From: Bacilli bacterium
Lineage (GTDB): Bacteria; Bacillota_I; Bacilli_A; RFN20; CAG-826
Direction: 5' to 3'
Assembly: GCA_017468925.1 (NCBI GenBank)
Contig: JAFUHI010000003.1
Coordinates: 1-64,000, forward strand
DNA: 64,000 nt
Shown: piece after piece, positions 7,543 through 16,788 of the stretch
Position numbering within the stretch: the first letter of the stretch is position 1
How the letters are laid out: each line of letters begins with the position of its first letter
Translations under genes and position numbers: made by a program
The notes under the pieces: generated by a model
What the model was told of the DNA's origin: nothing
Database searches by the model: none
What the model saw: only the letters and a program-made list of their open reading frames with translations

Positions 7543-10533
7543 TTATTTGACTACACGGAATGTCAGAACTTCAAATGGTTTGATGGTTAATGTAATCTTG
7601 CCATTCTCAATTTTCAGTTCTTCTTTATCTTTTTCGATTAAGCTGGTGAGGAATGCTTTCTTTAGCATAGGATTGAGCAAGAGATTGAAGTCTGTTTTCT
7701 GCCCTTTATTTTCGTATAGCCTAATGATATATCCTTCTTTGTATTCTGCAGGTTTAAGCGTCTCAATCACGACATTGGATTTATCAACGGAAGCGAAAGA
7801 GAAATTCTCTTTTGCGCTTGCCAAGGATAAATGCTGCTGGAATTTATAGGCCTCTTCTTCTACAGCGCTTTCTCCATTTTTGGCGTAGACCGCATATCTA
7901 AAGCAATGCTTCCCTTCTCTTTCAGGGGCAGGCCAATTTGGCGATCTTAATAGGCCAAGGCTTATCATTTTGCCTTTTGCTCTATATCCGTATTTGCATT
8001 CGCTTAATAACGCGAAATGCTTATCGCCTTCATCTAGAGATACATATCTATGGGCGGCGGTTTCGCACTGGGCCATGTCTTTGGTGTCATTGATCTTTGT
8101 GGTGCGTTTCACCGATCCGAATTGGATGCCGCAGGTGGAGAATTCAGATACCACATCCGCGTAGAATTCCGCTCTGAGCATCTTATTTCTTTCGTGCCAA
8201 TCGACTTCGTTGACGAATTCTAGTATCTGGCTTCCATGTTTAAGCAAGACTTTTTGGATGAATGTCGATTTGTTGTATTTGAAAGTCATTTCCAATACGG
8301 CATTTGGCCCATCTTGATACGATTTGGAATCAACCAATTCGAAATAGTCAGGTTTCATTGAATGATATTCTGGATCGATATCCCATGCGTCTCCGCATAA
8401 GAAATACATATTGTCATCGAATAAGGCAAGGATGTTTCCGCCCTCTTTTTCGATGATGTTTTTGCCATTATCCAAAGTTATTAATTCAACAAGCCTTCCT
8501 TTCTCATCAAATCTGGCTTTGATTTTGTCATTCATGAGGGTTTTGCCAGTGATTTTTGAATTGAATTCCTTTATTTCTTTCTCTTTTTCTATCTTTGTGT
8601 AGCCTAGTGGCAAAGCGTCTATTTCGTAATATTTGCCATTCTTTTCTACGATGTCATGATAGGTTGTTCCTAAAGGATTGAAGACGTAATCGTTTTCTTT
8701 TCCATATAGTTCACAAAGATATCCTTCTAGTTGTTTCTCCATTCTAGGATAAGCAACTTCAGTCTCGTCATAGACGCGAGGGATTGAAGAACCTGGAATG
8801 ATGTCATGGAATTCATAAAGCAAGGTTTCTTTCCATAATTTTTCTATCTCTTCTTTGGGGAATGAGGTCCCGTATAAAAGATTGTGGATTGAATAATTCG
8901 CCTCGACGTCATGAAATAGAAGCTCCATTTTGCGATTGTGATATTTATTATGTCCTTGGGAAGTCAATGTTCCTTGGTGGTTTTCTAGATACAATTCACC
9001 CCAATAGGTCTCCAATTCAGGGACGTATTTATCGAGTTTGTGGAAGAATTTCTCCGAGCTCTCCATCTTGACCGGAGGCAATCCCAGAAGATTCTCCATT
9101 CTCTTTAGGTTCTCAAGGTGTTTTGGGGCTGGGCCTGCTCCCCCATCTCCTACGCCAAAAATAAGCAAGGCGTCATCAACGATGCCTTTTTCGTTATATC
9201 TCTCTACTGCGTAATGAACGCTCATCGGATTGGCTGCGCTATTATATGTGCCTTCTGGCGGCAAATGGGCGATAACGGTATCTTCCCCAGTTCCTCTCCA
9301 GATGAATGTGTTATGGGTGAAAGGAGTAAATACATTCCACGAAATCTTGATAGTCATGAAATATTTAATATCTGCTTTTGCAAGGATTTCAGGCAGAACT
9401 GCAGGGAAACCAAAGCTATCGGGAAGCCATAGAGCTTCAACATCTTTATCGAATTCCTCTTTGAAGAATTTTGTTCCATATAATATCTGCCTGGATAACG
9501 ATTCGCCGCTTGGGGCATTTGGATCGGATTCGACCCACATACAGCCTTGGGGCTCTATTCTCCCCTCTTTGACAGCGACCTTCACTTCTTCATATAGCGA
9601 AGGATAATCCTCTTTTAGCCATTGGAGCTGCTGAGGCTGCGAGACCAAGAATACATAGCCAGGGTATCTCTTTGTCAATTCTAGCTGGGTAGCGAATGTT
9701 CTAGCGACTTTTCTCTTGGTTTCTCTTATTGGCCAAAGCCAAGCCAAATCGATATGGGCATGACCAACAGCGGAGAAATTAAGGGTTGGCGTGCCGCCTT
9801 TCTTGTTGATTTCTTTCTTAAGAAGAGCGGATGCTTCTTTTAGTTCTTCCTCATCGAAATCATTTAGAATCATCTGCACCTTACGCAAAGCGTAGATGAT
9901 TGAATAATATTGAGGATTGTCATCATGCAAAGTATGCCTCAATTCTTCTAATGTCACATAGTCATAATAGATATCTCTAATCAAATCATTGCAAATGGCG
10001 ATGTCTGCACATTTAAATGGGGTTAATGGGCGGTAGGTGCTAATTCCATTCTCATACACCGTGTTTCCGAAAAGGTCGTTGTTGCCGCAATCGACCCAAA
10101 TATCTATTTCTTCTTCTCCTGTTGAACATTCTGAAATCTGAACGACTCTTTTCACGCCCCAATCGTGCATCGTATATCCGCCTTGGGTGGCGTTAAAGCT
10201 CGTTATTCCTCTAAAAGGTTTGCCATTTTTATCATAGATAAGTCCTTCGCCGGATACATCAAGAATCATTACAGCATGTTTGCCTTTGCAGCTTGATGGA
10301 ACCTTGCCAACAATATGCATCCAGGCGCAATCGAAAACATCTCCCCAGACTTCACCAACTTTCGCAACAAACGGCTCGCCTTCTTTTCTGTGGGCGAAAT
10401 CCACTGGTTCTTTAGTTCTATATGCTTCGACGATCTCCAATTTCCCAACAACATCATAGACGTGTTTTTTTATTCTTTCCAAAGTAGGATGCGGCACTCT
10501 ATCGTAAAGGCGTTCGACTTTATTAGGCTTCAT
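7543..10533 (-). CDS. GH38 alpha-mannosidase
   Basis: This 996-residue cytoplasmic protein has the full family 38 layout. Zinc-site motif HAHIDLAWLWP lies near residue 256, and EPQGCMWVESDPNAPSGESL lies in the catalytic barrel. LWLPDSFGFP near residue 370 contains the catalytic nucleophile Asp. A four-helix linker and long C-terminal beta domains follow. Family members remove alpha-mannose from N-glycan-type oligosaccharides with retention. GAGGAATTTTT before the ATG and a TATAAT at 10567-10572 set the start. The FAD oxidoreductase follows in the same operon, and the divergent AraC gene probably regulates both. Confidence 0.93.
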   Translation of the reverse strand: MKPNKVERLYDRVPHPTLERIKKHVYDVVGKLEIVEAYRTKEPVDFAHRKEGEPFVAKVGEVWGDVFDCAWMHIVGKVPSSCKGKHAVMILDVSGEGLIYDKNGKPFRGITSFNATQGGYTMHDWGVKRVVQISECSTGEEEIDIWVDCGNNDLFGNTVYENGISTYRPLTPFKCADIAICNDLIRDIYYDYVTLEELRHTLHDDNPQYYSIIYALRKVQMILNDFDEEELKEASALLKKEINKKGGTPTLNFSAVGHAHIDLAWLWPIRETKRKVARTFATQLELTKRYPGYVFLVSQPQQLQWLKEDYPSLYEEVKVAVKEGRIEPQGCMWVESDPNAPSGESLSRQILYGTKFFKEEFDKDVEALWLPDSFGFPAVLPEILAKADIKYFMTIKISWNVFTPFTHNTFIWRGTGEDTVIAHLPPEGTYNSAANPMSVHYAVERYNEKGIVDDALLIFGVGDGGAGPAPKHLENLKRMENLLGLPPVKMESSEKFFHKLDKYVPELETYWGELYLENHQGTLTSQGHNKYHNRKMELLFHDVEANYSIHNLLYGTSFPKEEIEKLWKETLLYEFHDIIPGSSIPRVYDETEVAYPRMEKQLEGYLCELYGKENDYVFNPLGTTYHDIVEKNGKYYEIDALPLGYTKIEKEKEIKEFNSKITGKTLMNDKIKARFDEKGRLVELITLDNGKNIIEKEGGNILALFDDNMYFLCGDAWDIDPEYHSMKPDYFELVDSKSYQDGPNAVLEMTFKYNKSTFIQKVLLKHGSQILEFVNEVDWHERNKMLRAEFYADVVSEFSTCGIQFGSVKRTTKINDTKDMAQCETAAHRYVSLDEGDKHFALLSECKYGYRAKGKMISLGLLRSPNWPAPEREGKHCFRYAVYAKNGESAVEEEAYKFQQHLSLASAKENFSFASVDKSNVVIETLKPAEYKEGYIIRLYENKGQKTDFNLLLNPMLKKAFLTSLIEKDKEELKIENGKITLTIKPFEVLTFRVVK

Positions 10534-10566
10534 AAAAATTCCTCAAGTATCTTATAAATCTAATAT

Positions 10567-10606
10567 ATTATACAAATAAAAAATAAAAATTAATCATTTT
10601 GATTAA
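10567..10606 (-). promoter_or_regulatory. GH38 promoter with an inverted repeat over the -35 region
   Basis: TATAAT (minus strand, 10572-10567) is the likely -10. A 7-bp inverted repeat, TTAATCA-TTT-TGATTAA, sits at 10590-10606, exactly where the -35 box should be. It is a candidate regulator site in the 224-base gap shared with the divergent AraC gene. The rest of the gap is very AT-rich and shows nothing else. Confidence 0.45.
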
Positions 10607-10743
10607 AAAATAATATTTCTTTTTGTTGTTTTGATAATTAGTTAATTTTGTATTATTTCAATAAATAATCAGATTTCATCGAAAAATATTTTAATATCAC
10701 TTTTTTTGAATCAATCCTTTATGTTGCAAAATAATTATCCAAT

Positions 10744-10749
10744 TATAAA
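10744..10749 (+). promoter_or_regulatory. -10 box (TATAAA) of a probable leaderless promoter, AraC gene
   Basis: TATAAA ends exactly 8 bases before the GTG at 10758. The AAGGGG abutting the GTG is too close to act as a Shine-Dalgarno, so a leaderless transcript is the simplest reading. Confidence 0.45.
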
Positions 10750-10757
10750 ATTAAGGG

Positions 10758-11567
10758 GTGAATAAAACATACGAAAAAGGTGCCTTATTTCCTCTAGAAG
10801 GTGATTACCTTTCGGAGACATCCCATTGTGATATGGAGAATAACCCTCTTCACTATCACGATCATTTTGAGCTCGAATTAGTGATTGAGGGCACCGCCAA
10901 ACAGACTTTCAACAATATGATGTTTGATCTAAATGTGGGCGATGTTTTCTTATGTAGACCGATTGATTCCCATTCCATCAAAGGCGAATACATTTTGTTT
11001 AGACATATAAAAGTTAAAGAAAAAGTGTTGCCTATGTGGATACTTAACAAAGCCTTCGCTCTACAGAATCCAAAGGTTTATCACTTGGAAAAAGATGATT
11101 TTGAGGCGATAAATAACCTCATGATATTAACGGAAAAAGAAATCAATAAGCACGATGACTCTAGAAACGATATCATCAGCGGCTTGATTGATTTGATTTT
11201 CGGTTATTTCTTCTCAATCGCTGGGGAAAAGAACACATCTGAGCAGGAATTCCTGCAGAAAGTCTCTTATTTCATCCAGCACGACAACAACTTCCGTTCG
11301 AATATCAAGCTGGATGACATCGCGAAATACGTTGGTTATTCAAAATTCTACACAAGCTCGATGTTCCATAAGATCAGCGGGCAAACCATCCAGGAATTCA
11401 TAATCGATAAAAGGATTGAATATGCGAAAAGCCTTTTATTAAAAACGGATTATCCGGTTTGCCGAATCGTTGATGAATCTGGTTTTGGCTCCACTTCCAA
11501 TTTCTATTCCCAATTCATCAAAAAAGAAGGGTGCTCGCCCATCGAATACAAGGAAAAGAATAGATAG
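10758..11567 (+). CDS. AraC family transcriptional regulator
   Basis: This 269-residue protein has an N-terminal cupin-like sensor domain (HYHDHFELELVIEG and a downstream DVFLCRPIDSHSI, residues about 35-85). A C-terminal double helix-turn-helix spans about 170-268, with KLDDIAKYVGYSKFYTSSMFHKISG and the second-helix pattern CRIVDESGFGSTSNFYSQFIKKEG. Family members bind a sugar or related ligand and activate adjacent catabolic genes. It is divergent from the GH38/FAD operon, its likely target. Translation starts with GTG at 10758 on a probably leaderless mRNA. Its stop lies only 2 bases from the stop of the convergent acyltransferase gene, so the two transcripts must overlap. Confidence 0.88.
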   Translation: MNKTYEKGALFPLEGDYLSETSHCDMENNPLHYHDHFELELVIEGTAKQTFNNMMFDLNVGDVFLCRPIDSHSIKGEYILFRHIKVKEKVLPMWILNKAFALQNPKVYHLEKDDFEAINNLMILTEKEINKHDDSRNDIISGLIDLIFGYFFSIAGEKNTSEQEFLQKVSYFIQHDNNFRSNIKLDDIAKYVGYSKFYTSSMFHKISGQTIQEFIIDKRIEYAKSLLLKTDYPVCRIVDESGFGSTSNFYSQFIKKEGCSPIEYKEKNR

Positions 11568-11569
11568 TT

Positions 11570-12799
11570 CTACTTATTTAAATATTTGTATAGCTCTTCT
11601 GTCGCTAGAGATATTTTTGTGACAGAGAAATCATCCCCTTGGGGATAAACATATAAAGTGTCATTTAAGGTGTTGAGGTCAACGCAATCACCATATTTGA
11701 AAAGATAATTGTATTCTATATGGACCGAATAAGTGCCTTTTGCTTCCAGTTCCACTTCATATTTCTTGCCTTTATATTTTCCAAATAAGCGAAATCCCTG
11801 CATATCGTGGATTAATTTGCCTTTTCCTAGGTTAATATACCCTTTTGCGTTTGGGAGAGAATCCACCCTCACTTCATCTTCAAAATAATATTTTCCTTCT
11901 TCGATTCCTTTCTTCACGCATTCTCTTTCCCAATCATACCAGTCGGGGATGTGGGAGAAATACACCTCGCCTTCTTTCGCTTCGAGTTCCCCGAGTTCAT
12001 TCATTGTCCACTCTTTGTTGCACTCTTTACACCTTAATGTTGCACCAAATGATTCCATTTTGTTTTCTTTTAGACAATGTGGGCATTTGTATAAAACCTT
12101 ATGGAGGCCCTCTGCCCTATCTTTATAGTTAATATGGATCTTGTTCTCTTTTTGCCATTTGAAATCATCATAGATGAATGATTCGGATAATTTCTTATGA
12201 ATTTCTTCTACGCTAGCCTTTTCAATTTCTTCTTTGTTGAATAGACAAGTCATCTCAGCTTCTATCCCCTTCACCTTCCTATTGCTTTTGCTATCCCAGA
12301 AAGGAGAATTGACGTGATGTCCATGGCAAATAAGAGTGACCAAAGGCACATCAAGATATTTCGCTAATTTGGCAACCGAAGGGAAAATCTCGGAATTAGT
12401 GCCGCACAAAGAATATCTTGCCTCAGGATAAATTATTGCGATATCGCCTCTATTCACTACCGTTTTAAGATGTTTTATAAGAACGATGTCATTTGTGAAT
12501 TTGCGTTTGCAGATTCCACCTATCCTTCTTAAAATCCATTCTCTTTTGATAAATCCATCAATCGCGATGACATAATTTGTTCTATGTGGGAATATGGCTT
12601 TGGTTGCGACCTTAAAATCCAAAAAGGCATTGTGGTTGCCTAAGAGTAAATATGGAGGTTTTATTCCTTCCATGTTTATTTTCTTTATCTTGCTTTTGTG
12701 AGATAAAACTTCTGGAAACGTCAAAAGCCAGATCAATGGCCTCAATAATTGTCTTTTGGGCGGTTTAGCCATATCGAATCTGGCGACATCATCCAACAT
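11570..12799 (-). CDS. PlsC-like 1-acylglycerol-3-phosphate acyltransferase with zinc-ribbon insert
   Basis: The 409-residue protein carries the acyltransferase NHxxxxD motif as NHNAFLD (about residues 54-60). The second block is YPEARYS, where the family usually has PEGTRS. Known family members transfer a fatty acyl chain to lysophosphatidic acid at the membrane. From about residue 235 a four-cysteine ribbon appears (YKCPHCLKENK ... LRCKECNKEW). A beta-rich C-terminal region of unknown function follows, absent from classic PlsC. The gene begins at an ATG 8 bases after a TATAAT and has no Shine-Dalgarno. Which acyl acceptor it uses cannot be told from sequence. Confidence 0.78.
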   Translation of the reverse strand: MLDDVARFDMAKPPKRQLLRPLIWLLTFPEVLSHKSKIKKINMEGIKPPYLLLGNHNAFLDFKVATKAIFPHRTNYVIAIDGFIKREWILRRIGGICKRKFTNDIVLIKHLKTVVNRGDIAIIYPEARYSLCGTNSEIFPSVAKLAKYLDVPLVTLICHGHHVNSPFWDSKSNRKVKGIEAEMTCLFNKEEIEKASVEEIHKKLSESFIYDDFKWQKENKIHINYKDRAEGLHKVLYKCPHCLKENKMESFGATLRCKECNKEWTMNELGELEAKEGEVYFSHIPDWYDWERECVKKGIEEGKYYFEDEVRVDSLPNAKGYINLGKGKLIHDMQGFRLFGKYKGKKYEVELEAKGTYSVHIEYNYLFKYGDCVDLNTLNDTLYVYPQGDDFSVTKISLATEELYKYLNK

Positions 12800-12807
12800 A
12801 ATTAGGC

Positions 12808-12813
12808 ATTATA
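12808..12813 (-). promoter_or_regulatory. -10 box (TATAAT) of a probable leaderless promoter, acyltransferase gene
   Basis: A perfect TATAAT is followed by exactly 8 bases (GCCTAATT) and the ATG at 12799. There is no room for a ribosome binding site after the expected transcription start. Confidence 0.6.
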
Positions 12814-12893
12814 TATCATTATGTCTTATTTTCAACCTGATAAACACTGTTTGCGTCCTTGACAAAATAATCGGAATAATCAAAATTGATTAC

Positions 12894-15287
12894 ATGAAAA
12901 TAGACTTAAACGGCATATGGACGATCAACTCGCCCTCTTTTAATAACGTTCAAGGAACTGTGCCGGGTTCCGTATTGAATACGCTTGTCGAAAACAAATT
13001 AATCGACGACCCCTATTTCCGCAGCAACGAATACGAGGCTAAGAAAATCTCCTTCGAGGATTTTGACTACGATAGAGATTTTGAGCTAAGCGAAGAGGAT
13101 TTAAAAAGATCTAATTTCCTTTGTTTTGATGGACTAGACACAATCGCAGATGTCTATATCAATAACGTTCATGTCGCAAAATCATTGGATATGAACATCC
13201 ATCAAAAAGTGCTTTTGGATAATAAAATCCTAAAAAGAAAAAACCATATAAAAGTAAGCTTTGTTTCTCCATATAGATATATAAAGGAATATAAGAACCA
13301 AGAAGGCTTTAAGACCTTCTCATATGGCGTCACTGAACCAGAGTGCTGCTGCATCAGAAAAGCCCACAGCATGTTTGGTTGGGACTGGGGTCCAAATTTG
13401 GGGGATATGGGTATATTTAGAGATATCTATATTTTATCCACCACAATTGGTCATTTTGATAATTATAGGCTTGAGCAAACCTTCCTCGAAGATGGCTCAG
13501 TAAAACTAAATATCAAGACAACTTATAAGAAATTATCAGAGGGCAAAATAACCGCGTTGATATATCTCGATTCCAATGAAATCGTTGCAAAATCGGCGCA
13601 AAAGTTCTCTGAAACCAACGAATTTGAGTTTATTATCAATAATCCTAAACTCTGGTATCCAAACGGTATCGGGGAGCAAATTCTTTATTCGTTGGACTTT
13701 GTTGTAGAGAATGAAAACGAACAAATAATAGATAAAAAGAAGATTGGCATTAGAAAGATTGAAATTGATGATTCCTTTGATCAATACGGAAGGAATTTAG
13801 CGGTCTATGTCAATGGGGTCCATGTCTTCTTAAAAGGCGCTGATTATATACCCCAAGACGCTATAATAGGACGTGTCAATGAAAAACGCACTAGACGCTT
13901 ACTTAAACTATGCAAAGATTTCAACCATAACGTCATCAGAGTCTGGGGCGGAGGTTATTTCCCAGATGATTATTTCTATGACATCTGCGATGAATACGGA
14001 ATCCTTGTTTTCCAAGATTTGATGTTCGCCTGCGGAATCTATAACTCTTCCGACAAAGACTTCATGGATTTGATTGGCGAAGAGACTAGAATCACTTTAA
14101 GAAGAATCCGCAACCACCCTTGTTTATTCCTTTTATCCGGAAATAACGAGATTGAAGATGGCGTAAGAGGTCATAGTTTTAGAGCAGCTCTAGATTATCA
14201 AAGAATATTTATTGATTATCTCCCAAAAATCGTAAAAGAAGAAATAAACGTCTATTATTTGACTTCTTCTCCTACTTCAGGAGACCCAATATTTGCGATG
14301 CCTAACGACAACAATTACTTGGACGCCCATAACTGGGAGGTTTGGCACCGCACACAGCCGTTTGAATATTTCAAAACCATATACCCACGTCTTCTTTCGG
14401 AATTCGGCTGCCAGTCAATGCCGACAATGGATACGATCAAACGTTATGCATTGCCAGAAGAAATGGATCTTGAATCCAAAGTCATGGATGACCACCAGAA
14501 GAATAAATCATGTAACTTCAAAATTCTCTATTATATAGAAAACCTATATCGCAAGCCTAATAACTTCGATGAATTGGTCTATCTTTCCACCACATCCGTC
14601 GCGGAAGGCATCAAGACCTGCATCGAGCACTTAAGAAGACATAAAGACAGATGCAACGGGGCAATCTATTGGCAATTAAACGATGATTGGCCAGGACAGA
14701 GTTGGAGTTCTATCGACTATTATTTCGGCCTTAAAGCCCTTCATTATTATTCAAAAAGATTCTATGCACCTCATCTAATCAGCGTCGATGGGGAAGGAAA
14801 CGATGTCAAAATTGCTGTTTCTAACGACACCGCCTCCCCATGCAGTTACAAAATGAGATATGTTTTATCAACAATGGATGGAAAAATAATAAAAGAAGAA
14901 CATAGAAAGTTGTCCTTGCCCGAAACATCTTGCAAATACGTTGATGAATATAAGAACCTCTTCTCCTCCGATGACGAAGTTCTATATGTCGAATTATTTG
15001 ATAAGGATGGCAATCTCCTTTCATCCAATTTCTATCAACCTAAGAAAGACAAGGAACTTCATTACAAGAAGGCCAATGTCAAAATCGAAAGAATCGATGA
15101 CAAATCGTTCAAAGTTTCAACAGACTATTTCGCCAAAAACATCTACATCGAGCCTCACGATAATGAATGCGTGCTTTCCGATAATTATTTCACTCTCTTG
15201 GCTTCCGCTAGCAAAATAATCACCAGCGAAAAAGAATTGGATTATAGCAAAATCGAGGTTCAATTGCTTAACGATATCTGCGCATAA
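12894..15287 (+). CDS. GH2 beta-mannosidase
   Basis: This 797-residue cytoplasmic enzyme is recognised by RKAHSMFGWDWGPNLGDMG (about residues 155-175), a hallmark of family 2 beta-mannosidases. The acid/base glutamate is E419 in LSGNNEIEDG and the nucleophile is E503 in LLSEFGCQSMPT. It cleaves terminal beta-mannose, such as the mannose attached to the chitobiose core of N-glycans or on mannooligosaccharides. The ATG at 12894 is chosen because homology starts at MKIDLNGIW; a longer frame upstream runs into the divergent acyltransferase gene. A TTGACA lies at 12859-12864 but its -10 is poor, and no Shine-Dalgarno is seen. The MFS transporter gene converges on it from the right. Confidence 0.92.
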   Translation: MKIDLNGIWTINSPSFNNVQGTVPGSVLNTLVENKLIDDPYFRSNEYEAKKISFEDFDYDRDFELSEEDLKRSNFLCFDGLDTIADVYINNVHVAKSLDMNIHQKVLLDNKILKRKNHIKVSFVSPYRYIKEYKNQEGFKTFSYGVTEPECCCIRKAHSMFGWDWGPNLGDMGIFRDIYILSTTIGHFDNYRLEQTFLEDGSVKLNIKTTYKKLSEGKITALIYLDSNEIVAKSAQKFSETNEFEFIINNPKLWYPNGIGEQILYSLDFVVENENEQIIDKKKIGIRKIEIDDSFDQYGRNLAVYVNGVHVFLKGADYIPQDAIIGRVNEKRTRRLLKLCKDFNHNVIRVWGGGYFPDDYFYDICDEYGILVFQDLMFACGIYNSSDKDFMDLIGEETRITLRRIRNHPCLFLLSGNNEIEDGVRGHSFRAALDYQRIFIDYLPKIVKEEINVYYLTSSPTSGDPIFAMPNDNNYLDAHNWEVWHRTQPFEYFKTIYPRLLSEFGCQSMPTMDTIKRYALPEEMDLESKVMDDHQKNKSCNFKILYYIENLYRKPNNFDELVYLSTTSVAEGIKTCIEHLRRHKDRCNGAIYWQLNDDWPGQSWSSIDYYFGLKALHYYSKRFYAPHLISVDGEGNDVKIAVSNDTASPCSYKMRYVLSTMDGKIIKEEHRKLSLPETSCKYVDEYKNLFSSDDEVLYVELFDKDGNLLSSNFYQPKKDKELHYKKANVKIERIDDKSFKVSTDYFAKNIYIEPHDNECVLSDNYFTLLASASKIITSEKELDYSKIEVQLLNDICA

Positions 15288-15307
15288 TACGATGCAAAAC
15301 TACAAAA

Positions 15308-15332
15308 AAGTCCGCAAATCTCATGCGGACTT
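15308..15332. terminator. Bidirectional terminator after beta-mannosidase and MFS genes
   Basis: A perfect 9-bp stem (AAGTCCGCA / TGCGGACTT) with a 7-base loop is flanked by ATATTTTT on the plus strand and TTTT on the minus strand. Confidence 0.9.
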
Positions 15333-15350
15333 ATATTTTTCTATCTTTTT

Positions 15351-16766
15351 TTAATCGTCAGCGTCCAAAGCTTCTAAACCTTTTTTGAATGTGGTTTTCG
15401 TGCTTTTAACATTCTTGACGAAGATGAAGACTACTGCGGCTAGTATCGCACACGCTAAAGCATATACTGGCAAATATTCCCAACCGAATCCTTCGACCAT
15501 GAGTAGTGAGCCCAAGGCGATTGGAGTGATGGTTTGGGCCGCCATCGATGCAGCGTAGTAATATCCAGTAAACCTACCGATTTTGCTATTTGGGCAAAGT
15601 TCAACAACCATCGGGAAGGAGTTAACGTGCACTAGCGACATGCCAAATCCTTTGATGAACCAGATGAGCCAAATCCACCATGGGAAAGTGCCATCTCCAA
15701 GTCCACCGACACCAAAAGTCAACGCAGTCCACAACACGTATGAAGAGATTGTTAGAAGCAAACCGCCTAATATGGACCATTTTCTTCCAATTTTCGACGC
15801 AATTACTCCACCTAAAGCAAAACCGATAACGCTTCCGACTCCACCTATTATGGTGTTTATCATATTTGAGCCCGATGAAGCGTCAAGGAAATAAATCGTG
15901 TAATTGCCCATGAAGGTTCCGATTCCATTATCTGCCATAAACCAGAAGAATTCGGCGCCTAAAATAAGCAAAAGCATCGTAAGATTGGCTTTGGTCATTG
16001 GCTTATCTTCGCTAACTTTATCAGCGACTTCAGCTTCTTCCTCGCCTCTAGCCATCTCGTCTTTGACTTCTTCAGCGATTTTGTTTTCTTTTATGGTCAA
16101 GAAGAGAACGATCGCTGACACCAACATTAATACCGATGCGATCAAGAATGGGGCTTCAATCGCCCAAATATTTCCATGGGCCCAGGTATATGGGGCTGGT
16201 TGTTTTGTTACCGGGTCTATTTCGGATCCGAGATAATCAGATAAAACGAAGACAATGCCTACGACTGTGGCAAATGCTCCACCGATGTATCCCATGATAT
16301 TGATAATGCCATTAGCTTTGCTTCTTAATGGCTTTGGGGTGATATCAGGCATAAGGGCAACAGCAGGGTTCCTATACATCATGGCGAATACAACAACTAT
16401 TGCCATCATCGCGATAACACCACCTATATTGTTATAGTGGAACAATACAGGGATAAATGGGAAAGCAACGGAGCATACAAAGGTACCAACCAGAATATAA
16501 GGCATGCGTTTGCCTATCTTTGTATGTGTTTTATCAGAGATTCTGCCGAATATTGGAAGCAATATCAAAGCAGCCAAATTATCAAGCGCCATCATAACGC
16601 CGACTAAATACTGGACTTGCTCCTCATTGTCGATTCCAAGTGATTTCTTGAACAACTCAGATAAAAATGTAGGACACCAGCTGTCATAAACTTGCCACAA
16701 AAGCAAAATGCCAAAGAAAGCAAATCCAATGAGCATCGTCCTCTTCACATTGAGTTTGAATTTCAT
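15351..16766 (-). CDS. MFS transporter, SLC45/GPH-like sugar permease
   Basis: The 471-residue protein has about twelve membrane segments and a long charged central loop (about 225-250, rich in Glu and Lys). The motif GRISDKTHTKIGKRMPYIL after segment 2 is the major-facilitator signature in the form seen in SLC45/GPH-type sugar symporters. MPDITPKPLRSKANGI in the next loop fits the same group. It probably takes up a disaccharide or glycoside with a cation. It follows the HAD phosphatase gene by 22 bases on the same strand and has its own AGGAGAGG site. It faces the beta-mannosidase gene, a plausible metabolic partner. Confidence 0.85.
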   Translation of the reverse strand: MKFKLNVKRTMLIGFAFFGILLLWQVYDSWCPTFLSELFKKSLGIDNEEQVQYLVGVMMALDNLAALILLPIFGRISDKTHTKIGKRMPYILVGTFVCSVAFPFIPVLFHYNNIGGVIAMMAIVVVFAMMYRNPAVALMPDITPKPLRSKANGIINIMGYIGGAFATVVGIVFVLSDYLGSEIDPVTKQPAPYTWAHGNIWAIEAPFLIASVLMLVSAIVLFLTIKENKIAEEVKDEMARGEEEAEVADKVSEDKPMTKANLTMLLLILGAEFFWFMADNGIGTFMGNYTIYFLDASSGSNMINTIIGGVGSVIGFALGGVIASKIGRKWSILGGLLLTISSYVLWTALTFGVGGLGDGTFPWWIWLIWFIKGFGMSLVHVNSFPMVVELCPNSKIGRFTGYYYAASMAAQTITPIALGSLLMVEGFGWEYLPVYALACAILAAVVFIFVKNVKSTKTTFKKGLEALDADD

Positions 16767-16788
16767 TTTTCCTCTCCTTTAATGAAAT

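Noticed and set aside
9118-9607. Plus-strand open frames inside the GH38 gene
   Set aside because: They are antisense to a strongly supported enzyme gene, have no ribosome binding site and no protein-like pattern.
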